From Phragmites australis (lineage: Eukaryota; Streptophyta; Magnoliopsida; Poales; Poaceae): DNA of 64,000 nucleotides. The DNA is taken from the NCBI RefSeq assembly GCF_958298935.1, contig NC_084929.1:2170001-2234000 (forward strand). Reading direction: 5' to 3'. Shown one piece after another: positions 47,544-60,074 of the stretch. Made by a program: the position numbers and the translations under genes. The notes beneath the pieces are model-generated. The model saw only the letters and a program-made list of their open reading frames with translations. It did not search any database and was not told the origin of the DNA. Each line of letters begins with the position of its first letter. The first letter of the stretch is position 1.

Positions 47544-49036
47544 TGTAGCGAAAATGGTCTTATTAGGTTATGATTGTGATTTTGGTGATTAATAACAACA
47601 TAATCAATGAGACTAATATGTTTGTCAAGTATATGCTTTAGTAGGTCTTGTGGATGCAACAAAAGAGAAGTCACCAAAGCCGGAGCAAAGAGAGGAATGA
47701 ATTGGACTTGTTCCATGAATTATGATGTGATCAAATGGGATAGATTTCTGTATAATCTTGTAGATATCTTCACAAACTTTCTATAGAGTCAAAGATCATC
47801 AAAATCGGAGTTCGGAGCGAAAAGTTATGTCCAAAATACATAACTCTGTTCTGTTAAAATTTGCCTGACCGGATAGTCCGATGCTCACATAAAAATTAGT
47901 CTGGTGCTACATAGGATAATCCGGTGAGAACAATAAAAAATAGTCCGGTGTTCACAGAAAATTTGAAGCGGAGTCTTTTGCCTTACCGGATGATCCCGTG
48001 TTCACAAAATGAACCCACCGAACTATTATTTCAAGAGAGCACCAAAATGAATATATACACATAGGATAATCCGGTGCATTTTTTCGGTGTTTAATAAGTT
48101 ATCACATGATAATCTGTGTTCACAGAGGCTTGAGTGGGGTTCCAACGGCTAGTTTGTGAGAGTGTACTCATAGAATGGTCTGGTGTTAGTACTATTGTTC
48201 TCACCGGATCATCCAGTGTTAACAGTTTTTTAAACCGTTAGGTTAACGGTTAGTGCGCGAGTTTAAGGCTATAAATACTCCTTCACTTAGTCATTTTAGC
48301 GTGCTGGAGTCCTGAGAAGTGCATATACACCTGAGAAGACATCCAAGCCATCAAAATGTTTAAAGTGATCATCCAAAACGATTAAGCATAAGATTAGTGA
48401 GTGATTAGTGCTTATAGGCTTAGAGAGTGAGTTGCTAGGTGATTAATGCCTAGAGAGTGGATGAATGAGTGATCTAACAGTGTACCTCTTGGTATGCTGG
48501 CACCTTGGAATCTTGTTTACTCGCCGGTAAGTTTGTTGACCCTCTGACTTGGTGTGTAGCGGTAGCAAGGTGATTGTACGGGGACACGAAGACCATTGCT
48601 TTTGTGGTTCAAGCTCCGAAGTGATCACGGTAGCGAGGAACCGGAAGAGAGTCTACGCTGAGACCTTGCCTTGGTGGCTTGGTGGCTCGTCCAGGTGGAG
48701 ACATTGTCTTTGTGATTTGGTGGTTCAAAGACCGTGATCGGTGCTGACCGGAAGCATATCTTTTGTGGAGCTCCAACGTGAATTAGAAGTGGTATTCATA
48801 CCATCGATACCATGGGAAAAAAAAATTATTATACCGAGTTTGCTCTCTCTACCTTATTTACGTTTCCGTATTTACTTATTTGCAATTTAACTTCTTAGAT
48901 AGGTTGTAAGTGCTTTGATCGGTAGAATAGATACACTAGATAAACCTATAGCATATTTAGATAAAAATTAATATAAATTTATCTTATACTATTTAGAGTC
49001 GAAATAGTTTTAAATATTCTAATTCATTTCGCTGTT
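47544..49036 (+). mobile_element. Copia-like LTR remnant
   Basis: It starts TGTAGCGAAAATGGTCTTAT and continues with ttaggttatgattgtgattttggtgattaat, which matches the left ends (on the minus strand) of the LTR debris at 56.4-59.5 kb. It contains ggataatccggtg/ttcaccgg-type short palindromes and a TATA-like ggctataaatactcc. The end near ggatctctcca (49036) is approximate; no clear target duplication. Confidence 0.55.
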
Positions 49037-49286
49037 AGAACGTCATGGATCTCTCCACCTCTGCTCATGCCAATAGCAAACAATGCACATCCAAATTCCA
49101 CCGGAAAAATACAAACAAGCAACGGCGATGCACATCCTTTCAGCCATCCCCCTCTCTCACACCTTGCTAAAACAAACAATTTATAATGACGCAATTACAA
49201 TCTCCTATAGCATCTCCAATTATTGATGCATCCCTTTAATCAATTAATGTAGATATTTGTGAGTTGTAATCGCTGCTGTCAGGCGT

Positions 49287-49557
49287 CTCTAACAATACCG
49301 GTTAGGTAGCTATAATATTATCCACATCAGATTTTTTTTCCTATGTGGAGAGAGTAGCGTGGATGGATAAAAGTCGGACTACTAATTATTAAGATAATCT
49401 ACTTATTTAATCTATTGATCTTCAATCTATTACATGTGAGTATATATTAGTTTTATAGATAATGATATATTTAAGATATTATGAGTCTATAATATTATCT
49501 ATTAGTATTATGTACATCTCTTACACATAATAGCTTTCTACATTGTTAGAGGAACTC
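49287..49557. mobile_element. Small MITE-like inverted-repeat element
   Basis: gtctctaacaat...gtagctataatattat at the left is answered by ataatagctttctacattgttagagg at the right, an imperfect inverted repeat. The boundaries are approximate. Confidence 0.45.
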
Positions 49558-50340
49558 TTATACTACTTGTAATAGATGATATCACACACATTTATTAGCT
49601 GTTATATATGATTTTCTGTTGATGTGACAAATAATTAAATAGAAGAGAGAAGAAAATTGTATCTCATATAAGATACAGCGGCATAAAATCCAACGGCTTG
49701 GTCCATCACCATAGACATAACATATGCAATAATTAATTATTTCAGGAGCTCATATGAAACAACAATACAATCATATGCATTGGAGGATTATGTCTACACA
49801 TCAATTTAACGATCTCCTTATGACGCGACGGTCTTAGATATAACAACATGATATTATGCATTATGGGAATTATATAAACGTCTGTATCATAAAAAAATAT
49901 ATTTTTAGATTTTCTGAAGAACTATGCTCCGCCTGCTTGAAATTTGTGCGCATTCCCCGAGCAGAAAGCTCTTTGTGAGTTGTGGCTTTCCTTAAGGCGG
50001 GATTAACCTCTTGGATCTAGATCAAAAGTGGCAAGGGAATGTACAGAGCATAAGAATTGCAAGGACTCTTGCGCCAGATTAAAAAAAAAAGAATTGCAAG
50101 GACTCTTGTATCTAGTGTATTGGGACTCCAACGGCATGATGCATGATTCATGAAGATGTGTTTAAAAGATAGCATGAGCCATGAAAGTACGCATGTTCTG
50201 TCGGTTCATATATATGGTATGCTCCAATACAATACAATGCTGTAGTAGATGGATGGCGATGCACATTGTTGCGACATAAACAAGTAGAGCCATTCCAATT
50301 CCTGAGAAAATTCGGTTCCAGTCATCGTGTTGAACGTCTA
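49558..50340. other. Intergenic, no gene seen
   Basis: AT-rich spacer without recognisable coding sequence. An 18-base repeat, agaattgcaaggactcttg, occurs at about 50051 and 50090. Confidence 0.5.
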
Positions 50341-50641
50341 AGGGTCTATTTGTTTGTATTTTTGTTTTTGATTTTTTTTTAAAAACTGTGTTTTTATTTT
50401 TTTTAAAAAATCTACTTTTAGATTTTAGCGGTGGGGTATTACAATAATTTTTTGGATTCTCAGCACACTATTTTTTTAAAAAAGTTACTCTCGACTAACT
50501 TCTCGGCTTCTAATTCATTTTCTCAGAAGTAGTTTTTTGACTTTTTCAGAAAACATTTTTCAGCAAATCCGTTTATTTGAATTTCTGATTTTTAAAGTTC
50601 TAATAAAAACAGAAACAAAAACAATCTAAACAAACAGATCT
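50341..50641. mobile_element. hAT-like MITE, ~300 bp
   Basis: The left end agGGTCTATTTGTTTGTATT and the inverted right end AGATCTGTTTGTTTAGATTG share the family terminal motif. The interior is T/A-rich with ttttttaaaaa blocks. Confidence 0.6.
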
Positions 50642-51018
50642 AAATCTGAAGCGAGCAGCTTCAAGATGTGTTCCAAATTTAGGAGTTCGGAGAAAGTCAT
50701 ACAAAGATCATATATGCGCACGGGAATGCTGGAGCTAAACGAAAGATCATACAAAGTCTCAAATTCATAAACTTCAAATTCTTCTTTTTTTTTAAAAAAA
50801 TTCTTCTGGTCTTCCCTGCCCTCCCGGTGGGTCCCCCGGTCCGGCACCCTGCACCCTGGCAAAGGATCGGAACGTGATCCACACCACCACGCCAGCGTGG
50901 CTCGTCCCAACTGAAAGTACCAAACTACCCTTGGCTCGGTTCCCTGCAGATTTGCATGTGAGGTCAGACGGCAATAGTAAAATATGTCTTTGCTATAGTA
51001 AATTTACTGTTTATTAAA

Positions 51019-51318
51019 GTTACGTTTGTTTCCGTTAGAGATTCTGAAAATCAGTTTACAGAAGTTGGATTGTGAAAAGCTAGATCGTAAAAAGTTGAAT
51101 TGTGAAAAAAATTAGATTGTAGATTTAAAAAACTTTGATGGACAATTTAGTAAAATGAACTTTCACAATCTATCAAAAGCTAAGAAAAATCAGCTTCTCA
51201 TATTCCTACAATCCAACCAGCAGATTTTAAAAAGCTATAAACAAAAGCTGTTTATTTGTTTCAGCTTCGGATTGTAAAAGCTGAAAGCCACAATCCGAAG
51301 CTGAAACAAACAGGGTCT
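51019..51318. mobile_element. hAT-like MITE with a perfect internal hairpin
   Basis: The right end, read on the minus strand, is AGACCCTGTTTGTTTCAGCT. The left end is a weaker inverted copy (cgtttgtttccgttag). Near the right end two 21-base arms (51255-51275 and 51290-51310, tttgtttcagcttcggattg plus t) are perfectly complementary around a 14-base loop. Confidence 0.6.
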
Positions 51319-51732
51319 AAATGCTGTTTATATTTATAGTTTATAGTGTTATTGTACTATTGAATCTTATGAGTCCGTTCCATATCTAGCGTCCAACATA
51401 TGTTTGAAATTATGCTACAGTACCTAATTTATCGGAATGTATGGTTTATCCAAATCCCTTATTGCCGAGAGGGAAAATTACTAAAATTTCAGTAGACCAT
51501 CGGAATGTATGGTTTATCTATTTATTTATATTAAAATTTATATAGTCTATGTTGAAAGAAAATTTTCTATCTTAGAAATAAAATTTTTACAGATAGACGT
51601 ATGGTTTATCATCATCGTCATTTACGTTAAAATTTTAAAAAATTAAATAAAAAATTTATAAGATAGATAAATCATAATTAATGGTGATAAAAGGAATTGA
51701 TAAATATTAGGTAAAAAATATACGGTAGTACC

Positions 51733-52028
51733 ATGCCGAGTTGTATTTTCGTCTCTCCCCTTCCCTTCCGCCACCCGATAAATAACCGCCGCCACTCCCC
51801 CGACCCTTCTGCGAGGCGGATGCTATTTTGCCGCGTGCCACACCACGACGCGACGCCCTCGTCGACAACTCGTGAGTCGTCAAGTCTCCTCTCCTCCCCT
51901 CTCTCGGGTTGGGTCTCGACGCCGCCGCCGCGGCAAACGGAGAGCTCCCTCCCCACTCGCCTCCGCTGCTCGACTTCTCCTCGACGCACGGCGCCTGAGC
52001 GAGAGGTCACGACCTCTCTGGCCTAGAG
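51733..52028 (+). promoter_or_regulatory. Probable promoter-proximal region and leader exon of MTP1
   Basis: GC-rich island ending in ggcctagag|gtacgc, a good splice donor at 52029, followed by a (TC)10 run (52051-52070). The MTP1 start codon comes immediately after an acceptor (ttttttcag|ATG at 53649/53650). A 5' UTR exon here, joined to 53650 by a ~1.6 kb leader intron, is the simplest model. The leader exon's 5' end is not determined. Confidence 0.5.
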
Positions 52029-52050
52029 GTACGCACCTGCACCTGCGCCC

Positions 52051-52070
52051 TCTCTCTCTCTCTCTCTCTC
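52051..52070. repeat. (TC)10 microsatellite
   Basis: Uninterrupted dinucleotide run just inside the proposed MTP1 leader intron. Confidence 0.9.
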
Positions 52071-53649
52071 GATTGGATTGATCGATGGAACCAGAAAACC
52101 CAATCCGTGACACTGAGCAATGGCGGCCGCGGTACGGATCGAGTATTAGTTTTTTTCTTCTTTTTTTCGCTCAGCGCGGTCGATCAACGCCGCCGCCCCC
52201 GACCACCGAGCGGCACGCGATCAATGGGGCGATGCGCGCCGCGGGCTCCATTTTCCAGATAGGATCCCCCCTTCTTCCTCCCCCCTATTTCTCTGGAATT
52301 TTGTTGGATGAATTGTTGGGGAGTGACGGCTGCGGTTGGGGTGACACGGATCAAAACGAATCTCTATTCTTTTGACCCCGACAATTATATAGCACAAGAT
52401 AGACAAATCAGGGGTCGCTTTCTCCGCTTTAAGAAAGTCAGGGATCGCCTTGTTCGTTTCTGCGTTGGGTTTATTCATCTGGACCGCGATTCCATTGGTC
52501 TTTAGGTGGCTGTGTTATCGTCAGTCCTACCCTCTTGTCCGCACGCGCCGTGATTGATTCGATCAATCGGTACTTGTCCGCGCGCGCCGTGATTGATCCG
52601 ATCAATCGGTAGGGCCGATTCCTTCCTATCTATCATTATGCTGTTCGGTGACTTTGGCTTCGTTGTCCCGAGATATGTCAATGCTTCTATGATTCTTCCT
52701 TGGTGGTGTCTGCAAGTACCACCTGGTTGATTCCAGAAGACGCCTTGTGGTTTCCATGTTCTTCTGTTGAGCTGAGTTAGGTTGTGAAAATCTTGGGTTG
52801 CAGAAACACCGTTGTCGCTGAATACTGAGTTTGAGTAGTTTAGTTCTTTTGTGCTTTTGGGATAGCAGATATCTTCTTTTGTTTGCAGATTGGTATTGAT
52901 CTTGTGCATGCCCAATTAGTGACATTACAATGCTTGTCTTTGAGGTTCAGTTGTGGTGAATTTTTTGATAGAATGTTATCCTTGACGCTCCACTCTTATT
53001 GACGCCATATATGAGCATTCCCTGTTCTTGGTCAGGTAGCTAATTTGCTTCTTTGAATTTTCTTACACATGCTCGAATTTTCAGTTGGTTTGTGGTCATG
53101 CGTGAACTGACTGTTTAGTTATGTTTCTTTGGATTCCTTAATGCCTTGGTGTGACTTATCGGTTAGTTTTGTAGTCCCTGAAGAAATTATCATTCTGCAA
53201 CCAGAATGATGTTGTTCTAATGCTAGCTCTCTATTTCATTAATTTGATCTTGATGTTGCCAACGAGTATGTGCTACAGGTGTGCATTTGTATGAACTGTA
53301 ATTATATTTTCTGTTGATGCTGAGCTTGCCGAATCTCTGTTGAATTTTACTCTGTCAATTGTGGTGTTAATGATTTTTCTTTGTGTAAGTATGTGTCTTT
53401 ATATAAGTTCAATATTTCGTGCTAGTAATAGCCTTAGTCATGTATGGACGATCTTCATTAAATATTGATATTTAGAGATTTTTACGCAACTTTAATTATA
53501 TGGAGTTTCTGCTTCAGTTGTTTCTTCCGCACTTGTTTCTAGCAGGAAATATGAGTAACAACTAACAAGTTTTCTTGTAGCACATGACATTTCTGTACTG
53601 CATCTATCATTATCGGCATACTTGTGTATTGACTTGGATGTTTTTTCAG

Positions 53650-54909
53650 ATGGACGGCCATAATTCACCACATCCTCAGATTGCTGAAGTGAAAATGGAC
53701 ATCTCACCATCAGCTTCTGGAGCAGCGGGGAACAAAATCTGCAGAGGTGCTGCCTGCGATTTCTCTGACTCCAGTAATGCCTCAAAAGATGCAAAGGAGA
53801 GATTCGCATCCATGAGGAAGCTCATAATTGCTGTAATCCTTTGCGTTATATTCATGACGGTGGAAGTGGTTGGAGGCATCAAAGCAAACAGTCTTGCAAT
53901 TTTAACTGATGCAGCCCATCTCCTGTCGGATGTTGCAGCTTTTGCCATATCATTATTCTCTCTTTGGGCAGCTGGATGGGAAGCGACACCACAGCAGTCA
54001 TATGGATTTTTTCGTATAGAAATTCTCGGTGCATTGGTTTCAATTCAGCTCATATGGCTGCTTGCTGGCATACTCGTGTATGAGGCTATTGTGAGGCTCA
54101 TTAAAGACAGTGGCGAGGTGCAGGGCTCCCTAATGTTTGCTGTATCAGCTTTTGGATTGTTTGTCAACATCATAATGGCTGTATTGCTTGGCCATGACCA
54201 TGGGCACGGACATGGACATGGACATGGACATGGCCATTCACATGATCATAGCCATGATGATTCAGATGATGACCACTCCCACCATGAAGAACAAGAGCAG
54301 GGCCACGTGCATCACCACGAGCACAGCCATGGCAGCTCTATTACTGTCACAACTCATCACCACCACCATTCAGGTGCTGGACAACATCATGGTGCCGAGG
54401 AACCATTGCTTAAGCATGAAGCTGGTTGCGAGAGTACCCAGTCTGGTGCCAAAGCTGCTAAGAAGCCTCGACGCAATATCAATGTACACAGTGCTTATCT
54501 GCACGTGCTTGGGGACTCCATCCAGAGCATTGGTGTGATGATCGGAGGTGCTGTCATCTGGTACAAGCCTGAGTGGAAGATCATTGATCTCATCTGCACC
54601 CTCATCTTCTCTGTGATTGTACTGTTTACCACAATCAGGATGCTGCGCAACATACTTGAAGTTCTGATGGAGAGCACACCGCGTGAGATCGATGCCACCA
54701 GGCTCGAGAGGGGGCTCTGCGAGATGGAAGGTGTGGTTGCCGTCCACGAGCTGCATATCTGGGCCATCACAGTGGGGAAGGTGCTCCTGGCGTGCCATGT
54801 GACGATCACGCAGGAAGCCGATGCTGATGAGATACTTGACAAGGTCATCTGTTACATCAAGACGGAGTACAACATCAGCCATGTGACCATCCAGATCGAG
54901 CGCCAGTAG
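53650..54909 (+). CDS. MTP1: Vacuolar zinc transporter MTP1 (cation diffusion facilitator)
   Basis: Single coding exon of 419 residues. The cytosolic N-terminus has a Cys-containing stretch (ICRGAACDF). Six membrane segments follow, with the CDF zinc-site motifs HLLSD in TM2 (His90, Asp94) and HVLGD in TM5 (His285, Asp289). Between TM4 and TM5, residues 182-247 form the His-rich loop with (HG)n repeats that sets zinc selectivity in MTP1 proteins. The C-terminal CDF domain ([20 protein letters not shown]) is complete and the protein ends HVTIQIERQ. It should move Zn2+ into the vacuole in exchange for protons. The start is the ATG directly after a splice acceptor and matches the family's usual MDxHNS N-terminus; an in-frame Met at 53584 lies in the inferred intron. 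It is close to rice MTP1 as I remember it. Confidence 0.96.
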   Translation: MDGHNSPHPQIAEVKMDISPSASGAAGNKICRGAACDFSDSSNASKDAKERFASMRKLIIAVILCVIFMTVEVVGGIKANSLAILTDAAHLLSDVAAFAISLFSLWAAGWEATPQQSYGFFRIEILGALVSIQLIWLLAGILVYEAIVRLIKDSGEVQGSLMFAVSAFGLFVNIIMAVLLGHDHGHGHGHGHGHGHSHDHSHDDSDDDHSHHEEQEQGHVHHHEHSHGSSITVTTHHHHHSGAGQHHGAEEPLLKHEAGCESTQSGAKAAKKPRRNINVHSAYLHVLGDSIQSIGVMIGGAVIWYKPEWKIIDLICTLIFSVIVLFTTIRMLRNILEVLMESTPREIDATRLERGLCEMEGVVAVHELHIWAITVGKVLLACHVTITQEADADEILDKVICYIKTEYNISHVTIQIERQ

Positions 54910-55849
54910 GCTTAATCTCAGGCTGTTGGGGGATAAGAAGCGTCACGTCTTCACTGCTTATCCTGTTGGTGTGGTTAATAATTGTTTTTTGCACTTGGGA
55001 AGGCGTCAGCCAGTCATCAGAGCGTCAATATGCTTGCAGGTTCATCTAGATGCTAATTCTGATGATGGATAGTATCGTCTACTTATCATTACTAGTCTAT
55101 TAGGTGAACGATTCAGTTATTCAGGTGGTGTAGTCATCAGTCAGTGCATTCACATGGATGCGATTTTCGGACGTGTTGTTAGCGCCTTGGGGGTTCATCG
55201 AACTTCATCTGTTAGTGTTAGCACACTGTGTCATCACTTTTATGTAAGACGTTTTCTGGCGTGGAAGATGTGACGAGGGCTCCTGCTTGGCCTATTACCG
55301 TTTGTTTTGAGCTTGATTGCTGCTACAACTGAATGGAGGAACGCAGCTTCTCCCGGTTGACTTGTGCATTTTTTGTTGCAATGCATTTTGTTTTGCAGTA
55401 TATCTGCGATGAAAATCATTGATGGCCAGTTCTTTATTTTAGTAAAGTCACTCGGTTACTCGTGCATGAATGAAAACTAGTATTCGTCAGTTTAATCTCT
55501 GAACATGGCTTGAAGCTTCTTCCGGAATGCCGGGAGGACTCTTTTTACCTGCTTTGAAATATAACTAGAAAGGTTTCGTGCCTTCAATTGCATCTGCTGT
55601 GTCTGTCCTGTAAACATACTGAAAGCCTTTGGCGGGCCGTTCAAATCAATTGGATCTGTAAGCTTCAATAGCATGGTGAATATGTTCACTACTGCTAGTC
55701 TGTGGTGTATTGGAAATTAAGGGATTCTCTTTGTTTTTCACAATTCTCGAACCTGCTAGTGGTACGATGGTCGAAGCAAACGACATGCTTATAGGTCAAT
55801 AATACTCACACATGCCTGCGATAGGCATTATAGTCTCGCATTATTACAA
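54910..55849. other. MTP1 3' flank, no further gene seen
   Basis: Includes the MTP1 3' UTR, whose end is not fixed. The minus-strand open frame at 55492-55689 (SYISKQVKRVLPAFRKKLQAM) is not recognised. Confidence 0.5.
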
Positions 55850-56330
55850 CACAGAACTGATCAGGTAGATGCACAAATGTGGCCTTTCGCTAGTGAATTG
55901 AGATGGACCGAACCATATATAGCAGACTGCTCCACGGAGAGGACGCGACCATGTGTCCTGCCCACAGAGCAGAGGTGCACTGGGCATCCAACGAGGGTAA
56001 GCACATGGTAAAGGTGTCGTGAAGCTATCAGGTGTTGGCTCCTCCACGTCGGCGAATGCCAGTCCACCGTCCTCTGTTGAAAAAAGGACGCTGGGCATGG
56101 GCTGATGGAGGCCATCAGCATCATGATGATGGAGGCCAGCTCGCTCCATTCACATCCGTCTCCGACGAGTACACGCGAGCAGGCGCGACGTGTCTGGCGT
56201 CAGGAGCCCACCTAGTGACGACGAAGGCGACACGGAAGGGGGCCGCGGAGAGCACCGCCGCGTTGAAGAGGTCGTCGACCCTGGGCGGGGGCGAGGGATA
56301 ATTTGTCGGTCCATGTACATGCATGCATGG
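55850..56330 (-). pseudogene. Grass F-box-associated family fragment
   Basis: The minus strand reads RVDDLFNAAVLSAAPFRVAF, then ARVYSSETDVNGASW, then, after a frame change, MPSVLFSTEDGGLAFADVEE. This order fits the C-terminal beta-propeller-like part of a large grass F-box family. The frame breaks and the F-box itself is absent. A close nucleotide relative of the PFRVAF...ARVYSS part lies on the other strand at 59480-59590. Confidence 0.5.
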
Positions 56331-56430
56331 GGCAAAACATTCCGCACCATCTGATGTTATTTTGCATTTCTGTAGTAATGGACGCGGCTTAATTCAACTG
56401 GTGAGGGACCAAGAAATGGTGTTTCAAGCT
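56290..56430. repeat. Duplicated segment, copy 1 of 2
   Basis: Contains taatttgtcggtccatgtac, then caccatctgatgttattttgc and aactggtgagggaccaagaa, repeated in the same order and direction at 60075-60395. The second copy has extra sequence in the middle. Confidence 0.8.
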
Positions 56431-59400
56431 AGGATCACTTTTTATCACCTCTTCAAACTACAGTACCTAGTTACAATTTATTTTAGTCTATAAGTATTAA
56501 ACACTCTCTAATCTTATATTTAATTGACTTAGATAATCACTTTAAGTACTTTGATGGTTTCAATATCTTCTCAAGCGTATATTAGTGAAAGGATCGAATG
56601 ATCAAAGAGATGAGATGAATTGGGTAATTAAAAACTTATATCGAAATTTAGAACAAATAGTAACCTTAGCTTAAAAAAAAAGAAAATACGACTACACGAA
56701 TAAACTAGAAGAGAGCAACAAAACAAGCAAGCAAAGATGGTAAGAAGATGCGGAATTTGAAAGCTTGTAAGAATGTAAATGCTCAAATTAAATTGCGGAA
56801 TAGTAAAGAGATGGATAAGAAAATACGAATTTTTTTCCGAGGTATCGAGGAATTGACACTCCCCCTAGTCCTCGATGGAGCATCCACCAAGGATATCACT
56901 CCCCTTTAAGTCATCAAGACTCAAATGCTCCCTCATGATTATCATTTCATCTCCGAATTAACAGACATCAAATCAAGTACATAGCTCTTCCTGAGGCTCC
57001 CACAAAAACTCCAAGAGCTCACCAAGAACACCTCCAATCACCAAGACCGGCTAGGTATTGCCAAACACCAAAAGTAACAAGCCAATAGTTTCACTTGACC
57101 AAGATCAAGCCTAGACTACAACTAGATACACATTTGCTACTCTCCAAGCACTAATAAAGTCTTTAATCTTCAATTAGGGACTTGAAAATCAACTCAAATG
57201 CTCTCTCTTGCTTCTTGATGACACACACAGTGTCTGAGCTTCTCTGGGTCGCTACCAAGCCAAATGAAACCAAGTGGAGAGGTATTTATAAGCTGGAGAT
57301 CTAAATTATAGCCGTTGCCTGACCACACACTTTTTCTGTTAATACCGGATGATCCAGTGAGTATCTCTTTACTCACACTGGACAATCCGGTGAGTACAAA
57401 CATCTATTTCCACTGTGCCAGCTGTCATTAGCCATTACTGCTGATAAATGGTCCGATGACATCATCCGATGAACAACTATTTGACACCGGACCATCCTGT
57501 GAGTACAAGCCAGCTAAACTGCCCGTTGTAACCCTCTTTGGAAAATATGCTCCGCTGTACACACTTGTCCATCACCGGACTATCCGGTGAGTAGAACTCC
57601 TTCAAACCAACTGAAGCAGCCCTCTCTGGAAAAATTTCTTCGGTGTTAATTCCTTGCCTTCACCGGACCATTCGGTGAGTAAAGTTTCTTCTGCCAAAAG
57701 AAATTGTTCTTTACATGAATTGGTCCGGTGTACACACCATGAACACCGGACCATCCAGTGAACTGAGCTTCAAACTTCTTCTCTTGGAATCGCCTCTGGA
57801 ATAATTAGTCCGGTGCAGTCATCATTGCATCACCGAATAATCCAGTGAGTTAAACTTCGTTGATTCCTGTGCAATTCCACTTCTACTGAAATTGGTCTGG
57901 TGCACGTTCCACACTAACGCCAGGCTATCCGGTGTAACACTTCTAACAGTTTTGGGCACATGTCACAAAAAAATCATCCGATGATCCATCAACTTATACA
58001 TTAGATCATCCTGTGTATTCAACTACTTTCTGTCTTGCTAAACAAATAAAGCTCTGTTAGTTTCCTTCTTCAGACACCGGATCATCCAGTAAGTTAAATT
58101 TTTTCTGTGCTCGTCCAATTCAAACTTTCTTGAGCTTTAACTTCTCGATATCTCAACTGTGAGTTTCTATGAGCTACCTAGTGCTAGAATTTCATAAGTG
58201 TACATCAAACCAAATATAGACTCACTAGGTCAAACTACTACTCTTAGCTCCTCTTTATAGTATGGTCAAAAGATCAAAGAAAAATGACATATACTACTCT
58301 AAGTGTCCTTCATCTCCTTTGTTATACTTAGAACTAGAATATCCTTAATCTTGATGCATATGTCATTTGATCATCCACAAAAAATGCCTTAGGGACCAAG
58401 AATACCCAATTATCATTGTGAACTAAATTTTTGATACCCTTCGAAACAAATTGTTAGTCGCAATAATACAATTATCATTAATCACCAAAACACTTACCAC
58501 TTACATAAGGGCCGAGATGCTACAATGAGCTTCCTCTAGACTCCAACAATATGCCCGCCATTAAATGACTAAGTGGAGGGGTATTTATAGCATTAAACCC
58601 GCTAACTAGCTGTTTTCCAAATAGTCTAGAAAAGTTGTTAACACTGGATGATACGGTGAGAACAATAATACTAACACTGGATCATCCGGTGAGTACAAAC
58701 TCAGAAACTAGCTGTTGAAACTCCACTCATAGCCTCTGTGAACGACGGACACTCTGGTGTGCCTTCAAATTCATCATCGAACCATTCGGTGAGTTATCTC
58801 GAGACAGCCGAGGCTTTGCAGTCTCTCTGTGTAAAATACTCTGGTGCATTCATCCGTTGTTCATTCCATTCATACCGGATCATCCGGTGAGTTGAATCTT
58901 CTCTTCTTTTCTCTGTAAATGCTCCAGTGCAACTATCTCTGTATTCACTGGACTATCCGGTGAGTTGATCTTCATTCTTCAACACTTGCAATCGCCTCTA
59001 CCAGAAATGCTCCTGTGCCATACTCCAGTGTGCACAAACCAAGAACCGGACCTTTCGATGGGTTGATCTTCAATTTTCTGCACTCGCATTCTTCTCTGCA
59101 AGAAATTCTCTGGTGTTCCCCAATGCAGATCACCAAACTATTCAATGAGGTCATCAGGCTTCTCCCCCTTTGTCAGAAATACTCCAGTGAGTTCAACACA
59201 TAGAGCACTGGACTATCCGGTGAGGCTATCAACCTCTGTGCACAATACTTTGGTGAGTGCAAACTCCTTTGCACCGGACCTTCCGGTGAGGTCAATTTTC
59301 CTGTGACTTCTTCAATTCAATCAAACTTTGTCCTGGCTACGGTGGCTTCTTGATGTATTGTATCCATGATACCTACTAACATATATTCTTGACAAGCATG

Positions 59401-59473
59401 TTAGGTCCAACGTCTATGTTGCCATTAATCACCAAAATCACAATCATGACCTAATATGCCTATTTTTGCTACA
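56431..59473 (-). mobile_element. LTR retrotransposon debris, two related minus-strand copies
   Basis: Read on the minus strand, LTR-like starts TGTAGC occur at 58524 and 59473. The second continues as in the + strand LTR at 47544 (tattaggtcatgattgtgat). Each copy contains many short palindromes of the form caccgga(n)natccggtgag. The block 58525-59473 looks like a truncated LTR abutting a longer one. Left limits and target duplications were not established. Confidence 0.5.
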
Positions 59474-59479
59474 ACCTGT

Positions 59480-59920
59480 GACCACCGTGGCTGCCATGGC
59501 CCCCCTTCCGTGTGGCCTTTATCTTCACTGCCTAGGCTCCTGATACTAGATACGTCATGTTTGCTCGCGTCTACTCGTCGCGATGTTGGCATCTCTTCCT
59601 CCTTAGAGGATGCACAATGCAAATAAATTTTGTAGTATATTTTCTGCATTTTGTAGTGTATTTTAGGTCCTATCTCTCATATTTCATTGATTCGACCCTC
59701 CTATAGCCCAATTAAAACCCATTTAGCTTCATCAGACTCCTCTAAATTTTGGCTCCACCACTAGATGCCATATTTGTGGTTATGCGTGCATGATCACCGA
59801 ATTGGTCACGTCTACATGCTCCATCTCAATTCAGGGAGGGCCACGAAGGTGTTCGAGGGTTACCCTCCCGTCTTTCCCTATACGAGTTTATGCATCCTAG
59901 TATATTAACCTTGTGTTCTA
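59480..59920 (+). pseudogene. F-box-associated family fragment, second copy
   Basis: The + strand reads FRVAFIFTA, a stop, then APDTRYVMFARVYSS, the same stretch as on the minus strand at 56.1-56.3 kb. Farther on come DAIFVVMRA and, in another frame, GHVYMLHLNSGRA, close to the fragment at 63.9 kb. Stops and frame changes make it a pseudogene. Confidence 0.5.
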
Positions 59921-60074
59921 TCTTCTGTTGTGCTACTAATGTCTATGTTGTAAGTAATATATTAGTTAGCAGCATGCAAATATGCACCGATGATGATATA
60001 TGTGCCCAAGGAAGAGAAGCATCCTCTGGAGTTCTACGTCCATATTGATTAGTGTAAGTTACTAGAGTTTTTCG

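Noticed and set aside
57300..59300. CRISPR-like array
   Set aside because: The palindromes are short, irregularly spaced and imperfect, the genome is eukaryotic, and the sequence is explained as LTR material.
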